Assembly: GCA_029859085.1 (NCBI GenBank)
Contig: JAOUDU010000062.1
Span: 1-9,527 of the forward strand
From: Gammaproteobacteria bacterium
Lineage (GTDB): Bacteria > Pseudomonadota > Gammaproteobacteria > Pseudomonadales > Halieaceae
Direction of reading: 5' to 3'
DNA length: 9,527 bases
Positions within the stretch are counted from its first letter, which is position 1, and each line of letters starts with the position of its first letter. Shown one piece after another: positions 6,574-9,527 of this stretch. The notes below the pieces were generated by a model. It did no database searches, was not told the DNA's origin, and saw only the letters and a program-made list of their open reading frames with translations. A program made the translations under genes and the position numbers.

Positions 6574-7218
6574 ATGTCGACGCCCATCAAATGTTTCACC
6601 CGGATTGTACTGGCCGGTACCTGCGCCCTCGCGCTGTTCGCCTGCAGCATCAACTCCGAAGTCACCAACAGTTACGTCGATCCCGCATTCAAGAAGCTGG
6701 ACCTGCACGGCGTGCTGGTGGTGGCGGTGGCGAAGGAGCCGGACAAGCGCATCGAGTTTGAGGACACCTTTACCAAAGCGCTCAAGCGCCGCGGCGTCGA
6801 TGCCGTGGCCAGCCACACCCTGGTGCCCGGGCAAAAGGCCAAGGCGGAGGAGATCATCGCCGCCGCCGAAACAGCCAAGCTGGATACGATCCTCGTCACC
6901 CGCTATGTCGGGGAGAAAGTCGATGATGTTTACCACCCCGGGGCGATTTACTACCAGGTCACACCGGCCTACAGCCCCGGCTACCACGGCAATTTCGGCG
7001 GTTTTTATGGCCACGCGACCGAGGTGGCCTACCAGCAGCCGGTGTGGACGGCCAATGTCAGCCACGCGATGATATCGGACCTGTACGTGGCCAGGACCCA
7101 GGCCCGCGTCTGGCAGGCGGTGTCGGAAACCATCGAGTCGAGCAGTACCAGCCAGGTCATCGATGACGCCATCGATGCCCTGATAGGCAACCTGAAGGAG
7201 AAAGGGTTGCTGAACTAG
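6574..7218 (+). CDS. Putative outer-membrane lipoprotein, function unknown
   Basis: 214 residues. The N-terminus is a lipoprotein signal: KCFTR, a hydrophobic stretch, then LFAC with Cys24 as the lipidated residue. Ser at +2 argues for outer-membrane sorting. The mature part opens with NSYVDPAFKKLDLHGVLVV (32-50) followed by an Asp/Glu-rich helix and ALKRRGVDAV (69-78). That layout resembles hypothetical lipoproteins of the DUF4136-like kind, but I cannot assign the family firmly. Residues 120-153 are rich in Tyr, Gly and His; the C-terminal part (about 165-210) looks alpha-helical. The ATG has AAGGA (6561-6565) eight bases upstream. The frame stays open farther back to 6400, inside polB, but that extension would bury the signal sequence. 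It stands alone between polB and a convergent kinase gene. Confidence 0.8.
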   Translation: MSTPIKCFTRIVLAGTCALALFACSINSEVTNSYVDPAFKKLDLHGVLVVAVAKEPDKRIEFEDTFTKALKRRGVDAVASHTLVPGQKAKAEEIIAAAETAKLDTILVTRYVGEKVDDVYHPGAIYYQVTPAYSPGYHGNFGGFYGHATEVAYQQPVWTANVSHAMISDLYVARTQARVWQAVSETIESSSTSQVIDDAIDALIGNLKEKGLLN

Positions 7219-7225
7219 TTGATTC

Positions 7226-7264
7226 GGTCGAATGAATACCCGATAAAGCGGGGCGCCTTCGACC
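7226..7264. repeat. Inverted repeat between convergent genes
   Basis: GGTCGAA (7226-7232) and TTCGACC (7258-7264) are exact reverse complements 25 bases apart, with GGCGCC inside the loop. The repeat lies in the 99-base gap between the 3' ends of the lipoprotein and kinase genes, where a shared terminator would be expected. No T-run follows on either strand, so a terminator role is weakly supported. Confidence 0.3.
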
Positions 7265-7317
7265 CTACAAATTTCGGCTGATACAACCGGGCCGTTGCTG
7301 GATGCGCAAGGGGTAAG

Positions 7318-8319
7318 TCAATCTCCGAAAAATTCCGCCCGCAGTGCGGGGTAGTGCGCGGCGGGCAGGCGCGGCCCGTAGTGGGCGACGATCCTGCCGG
7401 CGGCCAGGCTGGCGAAGCGGCCCGCCGTGGCGAAGTCCTCACCCCGGGTAATCGCGTACAGGAAGGCCCCGGCGAACATATCGCCGGCGCCGTTGCTGTC
7501 CACCGCCTGCACCCGGTGGGGCGGGATGTCCACCTGCTCGCGACCGTCGAACGTGATGGCGCCCTCGGCGCCGCGGGTGATGACAAAACTCCTCGCGATG
7601 CGCTTCAGCTTTTCGATGGCCACCGCCAGGGAGTCGGTCTCACCCCACTGCAGGGCCTCGGCCTCGTTGCAGAACACCAGGTCGAGGCCGCTGCCGACGA
7701 TGCGCGCCATGCCCTCACGGAAAAATTCCACCATTCCCGGATCGGAAAAACTCAGGGCGGTTTTCACCCCGGCTTCCTCCGCGAGTTCCCGCGCCCTCAC
7801 CGCGGCCGCCAGCCCGGTGGAAGAGGTGACCAGGTAGCCTTCGATGTAGAGGTATTCCGAGGCGGCGATGGCAGCTGCGTGCAGTTCCTCCACCGACAGG
7901 GTCTCGCTGATCCCGAGGAAGGTATTCATGCTGCGCTCGGCATCCGGCGTGATCAGCACCAGGCACTTGCCGGTGGTGCCCGCGGCGCGACCGCCACCGA
8001 GGCAGTGATCCACACCGGCGGCCTCCAGGTCCGCCAGGTAGATGTCGCCGTCCCGGTCGGCGGCCACCTTGCAGGACATGAAGGTGGGGCCGCCGAACTG
8101 GGCGGTGGCGATCATCGAGTTGCCGGCACTGCCGCCGCTGGCGTGGCTGGCCTTCACCATGTGACCCTGCAGGTGGGCCAGCAGCTCTGCCTGCCGCGCT
8201 TCGTCCACCAGGGTCATCATGCCCTTGTCGACACTCATCTGCGCGAGGTCCTCGTCCTGCACCTTGATCTCGGTATCCACCAGCGCCGCGCCGATACCGT
8301 ATGCCACGTATTTCTTCAT
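7318..8319 (-). CDS. PfkB/ribokinase-family carbohydrate or nucleoside kinase, probable adenosine kinase
   Basis: 333 residues. PfkB-family enzymes transfer phosphate from ATP to a sugar or nucleoside in the cytoplasm; adenosine kinase makes AMP from adenosine for purine salvage. Seen in the sequence: the glycine-rich substrate motif SGGSAGN (61-67), the NEAEA segment (218-222) typical of the family, and the PfkB signature DSNGAGDMFAGAF (274-286) with Asp280 as expected catalytic base and GAGD as anion hole. The start chosen is the ATG at 8319, which opens directly into a typical first strand (KKYVAYGIGAALVD), with AGG nine bases upstream. The frame is open farther back to 8646 but overlaps the GMC gene and lacks family similarity. 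It lies 85 bases downstream of the GMC gene on the same strand. Family is firm; adenosine as substrate is a judgement from overall resemblance, and other sugars or nucleosides are possible. Confidence 0.85.
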   Translation of the reverse strand: MKKYVAYGIGAALVDTEIKVQDEDLAQMSVDKGMMTLVDEARQAELLAHLQGHMVKASHASGGSAGNSMIATAQFGGPTFMSCKVAADRDGDIYLADLEAAGVDHCLGGGRAAGTTGKCLVLITPDAERSMNTFLGISETLSVEELHAAAIAASEYLYIEGYLVTSSTGLAAAVRARELAEEAGVKTALSFSDPGMVEFFREGMARIVGSGLDLVFCNEAEALQWGETDSLAVAIEKLKRIARSFVITRGAEGAITFDGREQVDIPPHRVQAVDSNGAGDMFAGAFLYAITRGEDFATAGRFASLAAGRIVAHYGPRLPAAHYPALRAEFFGD

Positions 8320-8345
8320 GGGGGTTTGCCTGTCCTGTCCGGTAA

Positions 8346-8380
8346 GCCGGCTATTATCCCTATCTGCCGGCGGATTTAAA
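8346..8380 (-). promoter_or_regulatory. Candidate promoter for the kinase gene with flanking GCCGGC repeats
   Basis: On the minus strand TTTAAA (8380-8375) is followed after 16 bases by GATAAT (8358-8353), five of six to the -10 consensus. Two copies of the palindrome GCCGGC (8366-8371 and 8346-8351) flank the -10 and could act as an operator or form a weak hairpin. This would let the kinase be transcribed independently of the GMC gene. Identified by eye. Confidence 0.3.
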
Positions 8381-8404
8381 CCGCTGCATGAAGATACCGT
8401 TGGT

Positions 8405-9527
8405 TCAGGCCTGGTGCGCCAGGCCGTCCGCCACGTGATGTGACCAGGCGGCGATCGCCACCGAGGGCGGCGCTCCCACCGCCGCGGGCAGTGCGGCGCC
8501 GTCGGTAATGAACAGGCCCGGGTTGCCGTAGACCTCGCCCCGGTGATCCACCACGCCGTATTGCGGATCCGGCCCGAGGCAGGCGCCGCCCCACTGGTGC
8601 ACGGTAAACGGCTTGGGCAGCGCGCGCACCGGTTCGCCGCTTTCACTTTCCAGCAGATCGAAGCCCCTGCGGATATCCCCGAACAGGGGCTCCTGGTGTT
8701 CGTCGTAGTGCACCGTCAAGCGCTCGCGCTCGAAGCCCGCAGAGGCTTTGCCGCTATCGGTCCCCATGCCGTAGATGAATATCCAGCGCGCCAGCCGGCG
8801 CTTCACGAATGCCGGCAGGGGCAGGGAATCCAGGCCGGGGAAGCCCCCCATGCCGAACTCGGGGCCGTCAATGCCGCTCACCGCGAACGAGCCGATGGAG
8901 GGGGTCGAGCTGAAGCTGGACCAGGCGCCGGGCTTTCTCATCCAGGCGCCCATCAGGTCGCAGTTGGCGCCGAAGCGCCGTCCCAGCGCCGGCATCGGCG
9001 CCAGCCCGCCGGGTGACCGGCTGCCAGCGAACAGCAGGCGCAGGGTGTTCATGGTACCGGCGGCCAGTACCACCCGCCGGGCCTGTACCAGCTCCGGCCT
9101 GCCGGTTGCCAGGTCGGTGAAGTGCACCCGGTAGCCCTGGCTGCCGCCGCCAGCGATCGGCTCTATCCGGCTGACCTCGCACAGGTCCCGCACCGTCGCG
9201 CCCCGGTCGAGCACCGGCCCCAGGTAAATGAAATCCGCCGACGCCTTGGCGCCGCCCCGCGAGCCCAGGAAACTGTCGCCATCGAAGGCGCAGTAACGGC
9301 GCTCGATCCCGGCATCGGTGGTGATCACCCGCCCGGCCTCGGCGAGGGTGCGAGGCAGCAGCATTGCCATGTCGGGCTGCTGCGCGGCGGGCCCACAGCG
9401 GTTGCCCGCCTGCGTGGGGAAATGGGTCCAGATGGAATTCGGCAGGTGAAGGTCCGGCGTAAATGGCGTGGCGCCCAGGTCGGTGAGGATCTTCGGGTAG
9501 TAGGCCTCGATGCCGGCGGCATCCAGT
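8405..9527 (-). CDS. GMC-family FAD-dependent oxidoreductase (N-terminus beyond window)
   Basis: Partial: the frame is open through the right edge, giving 373 visible residues and leaving out the N-terminal GxGxxG FAD-binding motif. GMC enzymes oxidise alcohols, sugars or sterols using FAD. The fragment opens with LDAAGIEAYYPKIL, then NRCGPAAQQPD (42-52). VVLAAGTMNTLRLL (fragment 152-165) matches the second GMC signature region. HQWGGACLG (310-318) corresponds to the family's H-x-x-G-T-C segment with the first catalytic His, followed by GVVD, the conserved NPGLFITDGAALP segment (335-347) and the C-terminal VADGL. Where most members have a second His or Asn, the sequence reads GAPPS, so that residue looks replaced. 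The ATG at 9370 is internal, since similarity continues upstream of it. Substrate cannot be named; a sterol-oxidase-like subgroup is possible. Confidence 0.85.
   Translation of the reverse strand, partial: LDAAGIEAYYPKILTDLGATPFTPDLHLPNSIWTHFPTQAGNRCGPAAQQPDMAMLLPRTLAEAGRVITTDAGIERRYCAFDGDSFLGSRGGAKASADFIYLGPVLDRGATVRDLCEVSRIEPIAGGGSQGYRVHFTDLATGRPELVQARRVVLAAGTMNTLRLLFAGSRSPGGLAPMPALGRRFGANCDLMGAWMRKPGAWSSFSSTPSIGSFAVSGIDGPEFGMGGFPGLDSLPLPAFVKRRLARWIFIYGMGTDSGKASAGFERERLTVHYDEHQEPLFGDIRRGFDLLESESGEPVRALPKPFTVHQWGGACLGPDPQYGVVDHRGEVYGNPGLFITDGAALPAAVGAPPSVAIAAWSHHVADGLAHQA

Noticed and set aside
4080..6668. 862-codon open frame on the minus strand across polB
   Set aside because: It is the antisense of a gene with every expected DNA polymerase II motif. 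High G+C third positions keep the opposite frame open. The translated product is low-complexity (rich in Gly, Ala, His, Gln, Pro, Val) and matches no family I know.
7354..8379. 341-codon rightward frame across the kinase gene
   Set aside because: It is antisense to a gene with clear PfkB signatures; the product is low-complexity and unlike any known family.
8320..8646. 109-codon upstream extension of the kinase frame
   Set aside because: It overlaps the GMC coding region, shows no kinase similarity, and the family start is clear at 8319.
9325..9522. Small minus-strand open frame near the right edge
   Set aside because: It is a different frame from the GMC gene, which continues with clear GMC similarity through the same bases to the edge.

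Overview
The window reads as ordinary, G+C-rich (about two thirds G+C by eye) chromosome of a free-living gammaproteobacterium. A full-length DNA polymerase II of the E. coli PolB type, a gammaproteobacterial DUF2333 protein and a full three-domain DsbD support this. The mix of DUF2333, PCuAC, a small pentapeptide-repeat protein, a PfkB-type putative adenosine kinase and a GMC oxidoreductase suggests a marine lineage, perhaps Cellvibrionales/Halieaceae, but that placement is only inference. No phage, transposase, CRISPR array, tRNA or rRNA was recognised. Apart from the first ~120 bases, composition is uniform.

Layout, left to right. Positions 1-186 are gene-free and clearly more A+T-rich, with imperfectly repeated A/T words and then two inverted repeats. 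dsbD runs leftward (187-1941). It faces away from a rightward pair: a PCuAC-type periplasmic copper chaperone (2086-2553, TTG start) and, 12 bases on, a DUF2333 membrane-anchored protein (2566-3612). DUF2333 meets a leftward pentapeptide-repeat gene (3609-3956) tail to tail, and the two stop codons share one TTAA. A 147-base divergent region with a perfect 14-base tandem duplication and several palindromes separates that gene from rightward polB (4104-6452). A rightward lipoprotein gene of unknown function (6574-7218) follows. It converges on a leftward pair: a GMC-family FAD oxidoreductase whose N-terminus lies beyond the right edge (8405 to >9527), with a PfkB-family sugar/nucleoside kinase downstream of it (7318-8319).

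How the genes fit together. dsbD and the PCuAC gene are both periplasmic and start 144 bases apart on opposite strands. DsbD carries reducing electrons from the cytoplasm to periplasmic thiols, and PCuAC proteins deliver Cu(I), classically for cytochrome c oxidase assembly. A shared role in copper/thiol homeostasis is plausible but not shown. DUF2333 is probably co-transcribed with the copper chaperone. polB stands alone with no recognisable LexA box just upstream. The other genes look like unrelated housekeeping or accessory functions.

I did not find a convincing new multi-gene system. The items most worth a second look are the A+T-rich left flank (possible mobile-element end), the tandem duplication before the pentapeptide gene, the DUF2333-PCuAC pairing, the unassigned lipoprotein, and the apparent lack of the second catalytic His/Asn in the GMC protein.
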